Shown here in pieces: positions 24,314-32,585 of a stretch of 43,637 nt of DNA (the stretch's first letter is position 1; the number at the start of each line of letters is the position of its first letter). The position numbers and the translations under genes were made by a program. The notes below the pieces were generated by a model. That model did no database searches, had not been told where the DNA came from, and worked only from the letters and a program-made list of their open reading frames with translations. The stretch is from Saccharopolyspora elongata (lineage in GTDB: Bacteria; Actinomycetota; Actinomycetes; Mycobacteriales; Pseudonocardiaceae). Where the stretch lies: NCBI RefSeq assembly GCF_004348985.1, contig NZ_SMKW01000078.1, positions 1 to 43,637 of the forward strand. Direction: 5' to 3'.

Positions 24314-25288
24314 ATGCTCTGGAACGACATATTCGTCAGCGGCACCGGCCGGTACCTGCCGCCCCGCGCCAGCGCCACCGACCTCGTTGGTGACGGCACG
24401 ATCGACCGCCAAGCACTCGAGATGTCCGACTTCGAGTCCTTTACCGCCTCGCACGGGTTCACCGCCGCGGAGATGGCCGCGAGCGCAGCGACCGACGCCC
24501 TCCGCCGCTCCGGGCACGAGGGTGCCGACATCGCCACGGTGATCCACGCCGCCTTCGATGACCAGGAGCACTACGCGCCCGCCTGTTACGTACAGCGGGT
24601 TGTGGGTGCCTCCCGGGCGCTTGCGGTCGAGGCGGGCGCGGGCAGCTGCGGTGGCGCTGCGGGACTCGTGCTGGCGGCCTCGCACCTCGCCGCCGATCCC
24701 TCCGCCACCTCCGCGCTGGTGACGGCGGCGGGCCGGTTCGTCGCGCCGCGCTGGCCGAGGTGGCTGCCCGGGCTGGGGCACTTCCTGTCCGATGGCGCCG
24801 CTGCCGCCGTGCTGAGCCGGGGATCCGGGCGGGCCCGGCTGGTCGCCACCTCCTGCACTGCGGTGCCCGAACTCGAAGACCTGGCCACGCCCACCATCCC
24901 CGCGGAAGACGGAAGCCGCATGATGACACAGGCGGAGACGGTCGGCGTCCTGCCCCACGTCGGCACTCTCCAGACAGCCGCCCGCACCGCGGTCGAGCAG
25001 GTCCTCCAGGAAGCCGGGGTGTCGCTCGACAAGGTTTCCCGGTTCGCGGTCACCGGATTGGGGTTGGCGCAGCTGACCGTTCTCGTCCTCGAGCCCCTGG
25101 GCATACCCAGCGACCGGACCAGTTGGCCGCTGCACCGGACACTGGGCCATGTCGGCCCGTGCGACCAGCTCCTCGGCCTGGACCACTTCCTCCGGGAAGA
25201 GTCCCTCGAGCCTTCGGACACCGTCCTCGTGATCGGGATCGGTGCCGGCTTCCGCTTCATCTGCGCGCTCCTGGAGATCACGGAATGA
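24314..25288 (+). CDS. KAS III-like acyltransferase with altered catalytic triad
   Basis: 324 aa from ATG 24314, with GAAAGAAG upstream. The fold is FabH-like, with the active Cys at residue 112 (GAGSCGGAAGLVL), the FabH position. The FabH His of the HQAN motif is absent: that segment reads AVTGLGLAQL. The FabH Asn position is occupied by His279 in RTLGHVGPCDQLLGLDHF, with Asp284 close by. A Cys-His-Asp set like this is recalled from KAS III homologues such as CerJ that make esters rather than C-C bonds. I therefore infer acyl transfer to an alcohol or a carrier. Its stop overlaps the start of the ligase gene (ATGA), so the two enzymes likely act in sequence. Confidence 0.85.
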   Translation: MLWNDIFVSGTGRYLPPRASATDLVGDGTIDRQALEMSDFESFTASHGFTAAEMAASAATDALRRSGHEGADIATVIHAAFDDQEHYAPACYVQRVVGASRALAVEAGAGSCGGAAGLVLAASHLAADPSATSALVTAAGRFVAPRWPRWLPGLGHFLSDGAAAAVLSRGSGRARLVATSCTAVPELEDLATPTIPAEDGSRMMTQAETVGVLPHVGTLQTAARTAVEQVLQEAGVSLDKVSRFAVTGLGLAQLTVLVLEPLGIPSDRTSWPLHRTLGHVGPCDQLLGLDHFLREESLEPSDTVLVIGIGAGFRFICALLEITE

Positions 25289-26583
25289 CGGACGTCTTCG
25301 CCGACGAACGGGGACACATGATGCCGGAACCGGATCTCACCGAACTGGTCGACTTCGCCCGCCGCAATTCTCCCTATTACCGGGACCTGTACGCCGGTGT
25401 TGCCGCCGACGGACCGATCCGGGCGGAGGACTTGCCGATCGTCGACCACATCGGCTTCTGGAAGGCCAACACGGTGCAGGACAACCGGGTGCTGACGGCT
25501 GGCCACAATGACGGTGTCGTGTTCAAAACCGGTGGGACAACCAACAGCCCCAAACTGACCGTGTACACCAGGGCGGAACTGCACGCCATGGCCCGGCTGC
25601 AGGGCGACGGGTACGCGGCGGCGGGACTGCGGACCGGTGACCGGGTTGCCAACCTCTTTTACGCCGGGGAGTTGTACGCCAGTTTCCTGTTCAACGTCCT
25701 GTGCCTGCAGGAGACGTGCGTCCCCGTGGTGCACCTGCCGATCGCGGGAAGCCCGTCGCCTGAGGTCATGGCGGACCTGATCATCGAGCAGGAGGCGACC
25801 GTGCTGCTGGCCACGCCCACCACGGCCGGCCAAGTCGCATCGCGGCTGACCGCGCGAGGTGACGCGGCGCCCGCGGTCCACCTCTTCCTCTTCGGCGGGG
25901 AGGCGTTCTACGAGGATCAGCGCCGACTGATCACCGAGGCGTTCCCCAACGCCGTTGTCCGCTCGCTGGGGTACGCCTCGGTGGACGCGGGGGTGCTGGC
26001 CGCGCCCGTCCAGGACGAGCCGGACGCGCGCGTGCATCGTGTCCACCGGCTCCACAAACTGGTGGAGATCGTCGACGACGAAACCGGTGATCCGATCAGG
26101 GAACCAGGCCGCCCCGGCAGGCTGCTCGCCACGGACCTCGTCCGGCGGCTGATGCCGCTCATCCGGTATCCGGTCGGTGACCGCGCTGCGTGGGTCGACT
26201 ACGACGATCGCCGGTTCCGCCTGCTGGGCCGCGCCGACGACGGAGCCAGGGTCGGTCCGGTCACCGTTTACCTGGAGGACCTGCGTGTGGTGATCGAGGA
26301 ACTGGCCGGCGACCAGCCCATCGCGGGATTCCAGGTGGTGCAACGCCGCCGCGACTCCAAGGACGAACTGGTGCTGCGGATCGGTGGACAGGTCGACGAT
26401 CCACAGCCGCTTGCCGAGGCGATATCCGCGCGGTTCGACGAGTTGCGCCCGATGTTCGGCGAACACGTGCGCGCCGGGCTGATCAACCCTCTGGTGGTCG
26501 AGTTCGTCCCGGCCGACATGATCAAGGTGAACCCCCGCAGCGGCAAGATCGTCCGGCTGCTCGACGAGCGCGTGGCCCCATAG
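25285..26583 (+). CDS. PaaK-like AMP-forming acyl/aryl-CoA ligase
   Basis: 432 aa from ATG 25285, overlapping the previous stop by 4 bases; longer upstream reading is antisense noise. The ANL adenylation P-loop is FKTGGTTNSPK (residues 80-90). Later motifs are LFLFGGEAFYEDQ, the LGYASVDAG segment, and RYPVGDRAAWVDYDD with the adenine/ribose-binding Asp. It is the length of phenylacetate-CoA ligases (about 430 aa) and, like them, has a compact C-domain. It should activate a carboxylic acid with ATP and load it on CoA or directly onto the adjacent KAS III-like enzyme. The acid is unknown. The terpene synthase gene begins 84 bases later. Confidence 0.9.
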   Translation: MTDVFADERGHMMPEPDLTELVDFARRNSPYYRDLYAGVAADGPIRAEDLPIVDHIGFWKANTVQDNRVLTAGHNDGVVFKTGGTTNSPKLTVYTRAELHAMARLQGDGYAAAGLRTGDRVANLFYAGELYASFLFNVLCLQETCVPVVHLPIAGSPSPEVMADLIIEQEATVLLATPTTAGQVASRLTARGDAAPAVHLFLFGGEAFYEDQRRLITEAFPNAVVRSLGYASVDAGVLAAPVQDEPDARVHRVHRLHKLVEIVDDETGDPIREPGRPGRLLATDLVRRLMPLIRYPVGDRAAWVDYDDRRFRLLGRADDGARVGPVTVYLEDLRVVIEELAGDQPIAGFQVVQRRRDSKDELVLRIGGQVDDPQPLAEAISARFDELRPMFGEHVRAGLINPLVVEFVPADMIKVNPRSGKIVRLLDERVAP

Positions 26584-26667
26584 GACGAGGGCCCCTGGAC
26601 GGGCAGTTTCCTGCTCCTCGGCGAAGAAAAACCCGCCACGGTGAAAATGAATAAGACAAGGAAAGAA

Positions 26668-27798
26668 ATGGCCAGGACGACCCTCTTCGACTGCGGCGAG
26701 GACCAGTACTACCTTCCCGACCTCAAGACACGGCTTCCCCTGCGGCAGCACTCAGGCGTTGCGCGCACCCTGGGCGAGACGAGGGCATGGATCAAAGGGT
26801 TCCCGGAAATCCGGAATTGGGCCCCTTTCTGCGCGCCGCGAGGGGATATCGACTTGTGGCTGGCACAGGGCTTCGCAGATGTGTGGATTTCTCACCAATT
26901 CACGTGCGGAAACGTAGATACATTCAGAATCATCTGTGACCTGGGCGGCTGGATGGTGATGACCGACGATGTTCACAGCGCGCCAGGGCCGTTCCGGGAC
27001 GCCGATGAGGCCACGCGTAATCGGGCATTGGACCGGGCCATTGAAATCCTGAACGGAGACGGGCAGGAGTTCGACAGGAACCAGCCGTCGTCCGACACAG
27101 CCGATGTGCTTGTCCTGGGACGCTGCCTGTCAGACGTCTGGTACCGCCTGTGCCGTTCGGCACCGCCCTCGATCCGCGCGCGCATCGCCCGTGCACTGCA
27201 GGGGACCTTGGAATCTTGGAAGGCCGAGGCGTCTGACAGGGGCAGCGGCAGATGTCTGACTCTGGATGAGTTTCTCGAGCGCAGGGATGTCTACGTAGGG
27301 ATCGACGTCGACTTCCCCGTCCTTGAGTTCATGCTGGGAATAGATCTCCACAGTGAACTCGAAGCCCACGCCGATGCCTTCTCCAAAATATGGCGAATCC
27401 TTCGCCGATATACCTCCCTCGTGAATGACTTGTACTCCTTCCGGAAGGAGTACATGGCAGGCAAGGATCTCACCAACTCCATCGCGGCACAGTGCAACAT
27501 GGAGCATGTACGGATCAGTGACGCGGTCCGTAAGGTAGTGGATCTGGCGGAATCGGCAGAAGAAGAGTTCATCGCCTGCCGCGAACAGTTCATCGCAACA
27601 CATCCGGAGCTCACGAGTGGCCTGCTGCGCTACCTGGAGTGCCTGGGAGACATCGCGTCCGGAACCGCTTTCTATACGCGATGCTCCCCGCGATACCACG
27701 GCGTTGACCACGACTGGTCAGAGATCGGTGGTGGCCTGGTCACCATTGACACGGAACGCACGATCATCCATCCGTGGGTGGAAGAGGCCACCCGATGA
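26668..27798 (+). CDS. Class I terpene synthase
   Basis: 376 aa from ATG 26668 (AAGGAAAGAA upstream; in-frame GTG 26641 and ATG 26647 have weaker sites). The NSE metal triad is perfect: N253-D-L-Y-S257-F-R-K-E261. A pyrophosphate-sensor Arg lies in EFLERRDVYVGID (about 203-215). The C-terminal Arg-Tyr pair is R342-Y343. The Asp-rich motif is MVMTDDVHS (D100, D101) without the usual third acidic residue, which is unusual. The protein ionises a prenyl diphosphate and cyclises it; substrate length cannot be read, and no prenyl diphosphate synthase is in the window. Its stop overlaps the first P450 start (ATGA). Confidence 0.9.
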   Translation: MARTTLFDCGEDQYYLPDLKTRLPLRQHSGVARTLGETRAWIKGFPEIRNWAPFCAPRGDIDLWLAQGFADVWISHQFTCGNVDTFRIICDLGGWMVMTDDVHSAPGPFRDADEATRNRALDRAIEILNGDGQEFDRNQPSSDTADVLVLGRCLSDVWYRLCRSAPPSIRARIARALQGTLESWKAEASDRGSGRCLTLDEFLERRDVYVGIDVDFPVLEFMLGIDLHSELEAHADAFSKIWRILRRYTSLVNDLYSFRKEYMAGKDLTNSIAAQCNMEHVRISDAVRKVVDLAESAEEEFIACREQFIATHPELTSGLLRYLECLGDIASGTAFYTRCSPRYHGVDHDWSEIGGGLVTIDTERTIIHPWVEEATR

Positions 27799-28991
27799 AC
27801 ACCGAGCATGTACTGCGTTACCCGTTCGAGCCACCCCCCGCGCTCGCAGTCCCACCCCAGTACGCGTCGCTGCGATCCACGCAGCCCGTGGTCGAGGTGC
27901 AGATGCCTTACGGAGGAAGGGGATGGCTGGTCACCCGCTATGAGGACGCGAAACTGGTCTTCTGTGATCCCCGGTTCAGTCGTGCGGCCGCCGCAGGCAA
28001 AGACGTACCCCGCATGCGACCGCGGCCTGCCAAAGAGACCTCGATCATGGCTATGGACCCGCCCGAGCACACTCGACTGAGGCGACTGATCGCCCCCAGT
28101 CTCACCAAGCGACGTACCGAGCAACTCCGCGCGCATACGAAGAAAATCGCTCAAGAACTCGTAGCCGCCATGGTGGCCAACGGCCCGCCCTGCGACATCG
28201 TCGCAGACTTCGCTGTTCCCCTCCCCATCAACGTCCTGCTGAAACTACTCGGTGTCACCACCGAAGACACCCACCGCCTGGTAGCCGCTTCCGACGTGGT
28301 GATGTCCAGCACCTCCCATACAGCCGAGGACGTAACCCGGGCGCGTCAGGACCTGGCTCAAGTCATCAATCAGCACATCGCCGCCCGCCGCGAAAACCCA
28401 ACCGACGATCTCCTGGGCACGCTCGTCAGCGCGCACGAGGCCGGCGAGCGACTCACCGACGCCGAGCTACTCGACATCACAACGGCCCTCCTGGTCGTGG
28501 GCTGGGAGACGACGACGTGCCAGATCGCCAACTTCGTCTACCTCCTCATTACCTACCCCGAGCACATGCACTGGCTTTTGGCACACCCAGAAGCCACCCC
28601 GAAAGCGGTCGAAGAACTACTGCGATACACCCCCCTCAATAACGGAGCCGATTTCGCCCGCATCGCCACGGAAGACGTCTCGCTGGGCGGCGTGCTCATC
28701 CGCAAGGGCGACGCCGTGCTGGTCTCCATTCCGTCGGCCAACCGCGACGAAGCGGTTTTCGCCGCCCCGGAGACCCTCAAGCTCACGAGGCCAGACAACC
28801 ACCATCTCGCGTTTGGCCACGGGCCACACCATTGCGTCGGTGCCAGCCTGGCACGCATGGAAATCCAGGTCGCTCTCAAAACGCTCATCGAGGGCATACC
28901 GGGCCTCCAAAAGGCAGTCCCGGATCAAGAAGTGACCTGGCGCTCCGGATCGATCCTACGCGCCCCCACCTCACTACCCGTCACCTGGTAA
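27795..28991 (+). CDS. Cytochrome P450 (first of pair)
   Basis: 398 aa from ATG 27795, overlapping the terpene synthase stop by 4 bases. Heme-binding loop FGHGPHHCVGASLAR with Cys347; ExxR at E274-R277; I-helix oxygen-activation motif VVGWETTT (236-240), where the usual Ala-Gly is Val-Gly and the acid is Glu. Class I bacterial P450 length, with no membrane anchor. Electrons must come from a ferredoxin and reductase encoded elsewhere, since none is in this cluster. Tight coupling to the cyclase gene argues that it oxidises the terpene hydrocarbon or alcohol. Confidence 0.95.
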   Translation: MNTEHVLRYPFEPPPALAVPPQYASLRSTQPVVEVQMPYGGRGWLVTRYEDAKLVFCDPRFSRAAAAGKDVPRMRPRPAKETSIMAMDPPEHTRLRRLIAPSLTKRRTEQLRAHTKKIAQELVAAMVANGPPCDIVADFAVPLPINVLLKLLGVTTEDTHRLVAASDVVMSSTSHTAEDVTRARQDLAQVINQHIAARRENPTDDLLGTLVSAHEAGERLTDAELLDITTALLVVGWETTTCQIANFVYLLITYPEHMHWLLAHPEATPKAVEELLRYTPLNNGADFARIATEDVSLGGVLIRKGDAVLVSIPSANRDEAVFAAPETLKLTRPDNHHLAFGHGPHHCVGASLARMEIQVALKTLIEGIPGLQKAVPDQEVTWRSGSILRAPTSLPVTW

Positions 28992-29077
28992 CACCACGCC
29001 CACTCTCAAGGAGCCCATACAGCACGCTGTGGCGTCATCTCCCCTATCCCATGCTGCCATGACGGAGTGAACAACCG

Positions 29078-30328
29078 ATGCTGCAACACCCATCCGACAG
29101 GCCTCCACAATCCGAGCACAGAAACCTTTTTCCTGCAGGGTTCCCCCAGGGCCTCACACAACTCCGTGACCTCCACCAGTTGCTGTCCGAAATACGCAGC
29201 ACAGGCGCTGTGAACCGGATCTCCGACAGCACCTGGTTTGTAGCCCGGTATCGAGAAACCGTACAGGCCCTCACAGACACTCGGCTCAGCAGCGACCCCT
29301 CCAAGGGCAGGTGCCCAGCCGACCCCGACCTACAGCAGCACATTTCGCGCGCCGCGTTCCCCCAGAGTCTGTTCACAACGGATCCGCCCAAGCACACTCG
29401 CCTGCGCAAGAGCGTCGCCCGCTACTTGACCCACCGCCAAGCCGAACTCATGCGCCCGTTCATCGACCACACAACGCGCTCACTGATCAGCACCGTCACG
29501 AAGCGCGGGGTGGTCGATGCCGTAGCGGAGATCGCGGAACCGATCTCCGCCTTGACTATCGGCAAACTTCTCGGCGTACCCAAGGCCGATCTAGACAAGA
29601 TCGTGCGTTGGTCCCATGATCTCTGGACCGAGCAACTGGACGATAACGCGCGCTGCGTCAGCGCCAATGGCCATAAAGCGCTGCGCGAATACACCGCCTG
29701 GCTCCTGCGGAACCCCGAACAAGCAACGACCGACGGACTAATCGGCAAACTCCTGGCCGCCGATACCAACCGACTACACGCGACCGAGATCCTGACCATG
29801 GTGATGCTGCTTCTTGTTGCAGGCCTTGATACCAGCATCAGCCTGATCTCCAGCACCCTCCTGCATCTTCTGTGTCACGCAGACCGCCGCCGACTCCTCT
29901 ACCAATCTCCGGGCACGATACCCAAAGCGATAGAGGAAATACTGCGCTACGAGGGCCCGGCCCTGGCCCCCGTCCACCGTGTGGCAACCGAAGAACTCAC
30001 CTTGGGAGACAACACCATCAAAGAGGGCGATCGCGTCTTTCTGTGTCTGGCCAGCGCCAACCGGGACGAGCGACGCTTCACACAACCCGACACTGTCCTT
30101 ATAGACAGACACCCCAACCACCACCTCGGGTTCGGCCATGGAATCCACCGGTGTCCCGGCGCCCCGCTCGCCACATTGTTGACACAGACCGTCGTGACTG
30201 CGCTGCTACACGCACCGATCAACATCGAACTTGCAGTCCACCCCCGCGAGTTGCAATGGCGTCAGGGGAAAGTGCGCTGCCTCAGGAGCCTCCCGGTGCG
30301 CTTCAAGAGCGCGACCCACAGCGGGTAG
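29078..30328 (+). CDS. Cytochrome P450 (second of pair)
   Basis: 416 aa from ATG 29078, 86 bases after the first P450. Heme loop FGHGIHRCPGAPLA with Cys359; ExxR at E287-R290; I-helix VAGLDTS (A248-GLD-T252), the classical acid-Thr pair. It is only distantly similar to its neighbour P450, so it is not a recent duplicate. Likely a second oxidation step of the same pathway. No ferredoxin gene follows. The 251 bases to the next gene show no other ORF of note. Confidence 0.95.
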   Translation: MLQHPSDRPPQSEHRNLFPAGFPQGLTQLRDLHQLLSEIRSTGAVNRISDSTWFVARYRETVQALTDTRLSSDPSKGRCPADPDLQQHISRAAFPQSLFTTDPPKHTRLRKSVARYLTHRQAELMRPFIDHTTRSLISTVTKRGVVDAVAEIAEPISALTIGKLLGVPKADLDKIVRWSHDLWTEQLDDNARCVSANGHKALREYTAWLLRNPEQATTDGLIGKLLAADTNRLHATEILTMVMLLLVAGLDTSISLISSTLLHLLCHADRRRLLYQSPGTIPKAIEEILRYEGPALAPVHRVATEELTLGDNTIKEGDRVFLCLASANRDERRFTQPDTVLIDRHPNHHLGFGHGIHRCPGAPLATLLTQTVVTALLHAPINIELAVHPRELQWRQGKVRCLRSLPVRFKSATHSG

Positions 30329-30579
30329 CGGACTCCGTCCGCAACTGCCCGCTGTCGTACCGATCTTGGGACAATTTGCAGAAACTGATGCCACACCCCT
30401 CGGCCTGGCGAACCTGACGATCCTCGTCCTCGGCGCGCTCGGATAACCGAAGCCACCGCAGCTCAAGCCACCCCATCCTATTCAACGAGACCGTCCAGAC
30501 CAGCAAAGCTACCGCTACGTAACGGCGAAACTTCAGGAAATACGGAAGATGAACTTCCGGCGAGCGCTGGAGAAAGATC

Positions 30580-32493
30580 GTGCATTCGAATTTCAGAGGT
30601 CCTGATCCGCTCGCCGCTGGCACGGCGAGTTTCGGTGCGGAGGCCGTGAGCCGCAACCTGGACATTCTCACCGAGCGTGAGCAAGCGGTACTGCGGGCCG
30701 CGACCGTGCTGGTGGCCGGCTGCGGCAGCGTGGGTGGTGCCGTGGTCGAGCCGCTGGCGCGAATGGGCGTCACCCGTTTCCGGCTCGCCGACCCGGACAG
30801 CTTCGACGTGTCGAACCTCAACCGGCAGGCGTGCGTGGTCGCTGATGTCGGCCTGCCGAAACCCGAGGTGCTCGCCCGCCGGGTAGTCGCGATCAGTCCC
30901 ACCGCCGAGGTGCGCACCTACCCGGACGGTCTCACCCTGGAAAACCTCGACGAGGCGCTCGACGGCGCGCATGTCGCCTTCGACGCGATCGATCCCGCGA
31001 TGTCCGCGTGGGTCAAGTACCAGCTGCACGAACGCGCCGCCCGACGCGGCATTCCCGTCGTCGCCGGAGTCGACTGGGGCGGAAAACCGGCCGTGTTCGT
31101 CTTCGACTACCGCCGCAACCCGCTGCCGTTCCACGGGAAGGCGACCGCGGAAGCGCACCGGGACAACCGTCTGTGGGACTCCGTGCGCTGGTTCGGCAGG
31201 ACGCACTTCCCCAGCGACTATCTCCCGGTCATGTCCGACCGGCTGGCCAACGGCGGTACCTGGCCGCAGATTTCCTACTGCGTGATGGGTCTCGGCGCGC
31301 TCGGCAGCAGGGTTGTGCTCAACTTGCTGATGAACCGACGGGTGAAACCCGTCGTGACGGTGGACCTCCATGCTGCGGCCATGCCGAGAGCCGCGGCGTT
31401 GGCACACCGGGTGCGCATGCCGCTGGAACTCGCCCGAACTCTGTGGACCGTTCGCCAGGTGACGCGAAAAGGCGGTTCTCGGCCCGTGCGGAGCGGGCAA
31501 CGGGAGCGCAAACTGCCCCCGGAACTCGCCGCTGTCCTGGACGGCGCCCGTCTCGCTCCCTCCACGTACAACTCCCAGCCGTGGCGTTTCGAAATCGTCG
31601 ACCACCACACCGTCCGGCTCGCGCGCAACGGGGAACGCTGGCCGGCAGTGCATCCGGACGAGGTGGGCTGGGCCGAGAACCTCGGATGCGCGCTGGGAGC
31701 TCTTTCTTATCTCTCGCACGGCGAGTGGGAGGCGCACGACGGTGCGCTCACGGACCAGAGCTGGTTCGCAGGCCGATTCCGCCTCGATCGCCTGCGTGAT
31801 GACTTCTTGACCCGCCAGGGTGTTCTGGGGGCACGTTCGACGCACCGAGACGACATGCTGTCGACCCCGATCGACTGCACGACCCTGAAGCAGGTCGAAA
31901 AACTGTGTGCCGACCGAAATGTCGAGCTGGAGACGATGAGCAGCTCGGAAGCCCGAAGCAGGCGCCTCGGCCGGACCGAACGCGATAAGTCCACGTTGAT
32001 CTGCAACGTGGACGAACTGTGGGCGTGGGTGCGCAAGCGGGCCGATACCGAGTTCGGCCTCAGTTCGTTCGGCACACCTCACGACCTGCTCGGAATCTCC
32101 GGTGTCGCCGGACGTCTTGCATCGGCTCTGGCGGGGTCGGCGATACCGGACGTAGTCAGACGCCGCGTGCTGGCCGGGGTCGTCGAGCACAGACGTGCCC
32201 GACAGCTGCGCAATTGCGGCGCGCTACTCGTGCTGCGCGGCCCACGTCGGAGCGTAGCTGACCGCATCAACGCGGGTGAGACGTTGATGCGACTGTGGCT
32301 GGCCCTGGTTGAGCAAGGATACGCGGCTCAACCGTTGCTGGGAGAATTCGGCGGACTCGGGATCCCTTCGACCAAAGACACCTCCGGCGACAATGCCGTG
32401 CTGGCGGTCCTGCGTGTCGGCAAGGGAACCAGACCACCGACCACGAGAGTGGCGCGCTGTCCGCTGGCGACGTCGGTGAAGTGGGTCGAATAG
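30580..32493 (+). CDS. E1/ThiF-like plus nitroreductase fusion (MoeY/Rv1355c type)
   Basis: 637 aa from GTG 30580, with GGAGAAAG upstream. Residues about 25-270 are an E1/ThiF adenylating domain: G47-C-G-S-V-G-G, D71-P-D73, N79-L-N-R-Q83; the Cys-x-x-Cys zinc pairs of ThiF/MoeB are not seen. Residues about 310-637 are an Acg/nitroreductase-like FMN domain: ARLAPSTYNSQPWRFEIV, with later LNCGALLVL-like strands and QPLLGEFGGLGIP. The same two-domain order is known for mycobacterial MoeY (Rv1355c), of unproven function. It follows the P450 genes on the same strand after a 251-base gap, so membership of the cluster is possible but not certain. Confidence 0.85.
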   Translation: MHSNFRGPDPLAAGTASFGAEAVSRNLDILTEREQAVLRAATVLVAGCGSVGGAVVEPLARMGVTRFRLADPDSFDVSNLNRQACVVADVGLPKPEVLARRVVAISPTAEVRTYPDGLTLENLDEALDGAHVAFDAIDPAMSAWVKYQLHERAARRGIPVVAGVDWGGKPAVFVFDYRRNPLPFHGKATAEAHRDNRLWDSVRWFGRTHFPSDYLPVMSDRLANGGTWPQISYCVMGLGALGSRVVLNLLMNRRVKPVVTVDLHAAAMPRAAALAHRVRMPLELARTLWTVRQVTRKGGSRPVRSGQRERKLPPELAAVLDGARLAPSTYNSQPWRFEIVDHHTVRLARNGERWPAVHPDEVGWAENLGCALGALSYLSHGEWEAHDGALTDQSWFAGRFRLDRLRDDFLTRQGVLGARSTHRDDMLSTPIDCTTLKQVEKLCADRNVELETMSSSEARSRRLGRTERDKSTLICNVDELWAWVRKRADTEFGLSSFGTPHDLLGISGVAGRLASALAGSAIPDVVRRRVLAGVVEHRRARQLRNCGALLVLRGPRRSVADRINAGETLMRLWLALVEQGYAAQPLLGEFGGLGIPSTKDTSGDNAVLAVLRVGKGTRPPTTRVARCPLATSVKWVE

Positions 32494-32530
32494 CAAACTC
32501 ACGCTGAACTCAGGCCCCGGTAGTTCGCGA

Positions 32531-32567
32531 TTGACGTCCTTCCCACGGCTAAAGCCGGGGGATTCCA
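32531..32567 (-). mobile_element. Solitary IS200/IS605-type terminal hairpin
   Basis: On the minus strand the stretch GGAATCCCCCGGCTTTAGCC then GTGGGAAGGACGTCAA has the form of the tnpB-side end of IS200/IS605 elements, a stem CGGC-TTTA-GCCG flanked by C/G runs (recalled pattern). No tnpA or tnpB is adjacent: LysR begins 18 bases away. It is a remnant or a mobilisable non-autonomous end, and may serve as a terminator for the LysR gene. Confidence 0.6.
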
Positions 32568-32585
32568 ACCAGCGCTAACGCCTGA

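Noticed and set aside
24586..26751. Minus-strand 721-aa ORF
   Set aside because: Antisense to the KAS III and ligase genes, which have intact catalytic motifs; long antisense frames are common in high-GC DNA.
30478..32190. Minus-strand 570-aa ORF
   Set aside because: Antisense to the E1/nitroreductase fusion, which has intact nucleotide-binding motifs.
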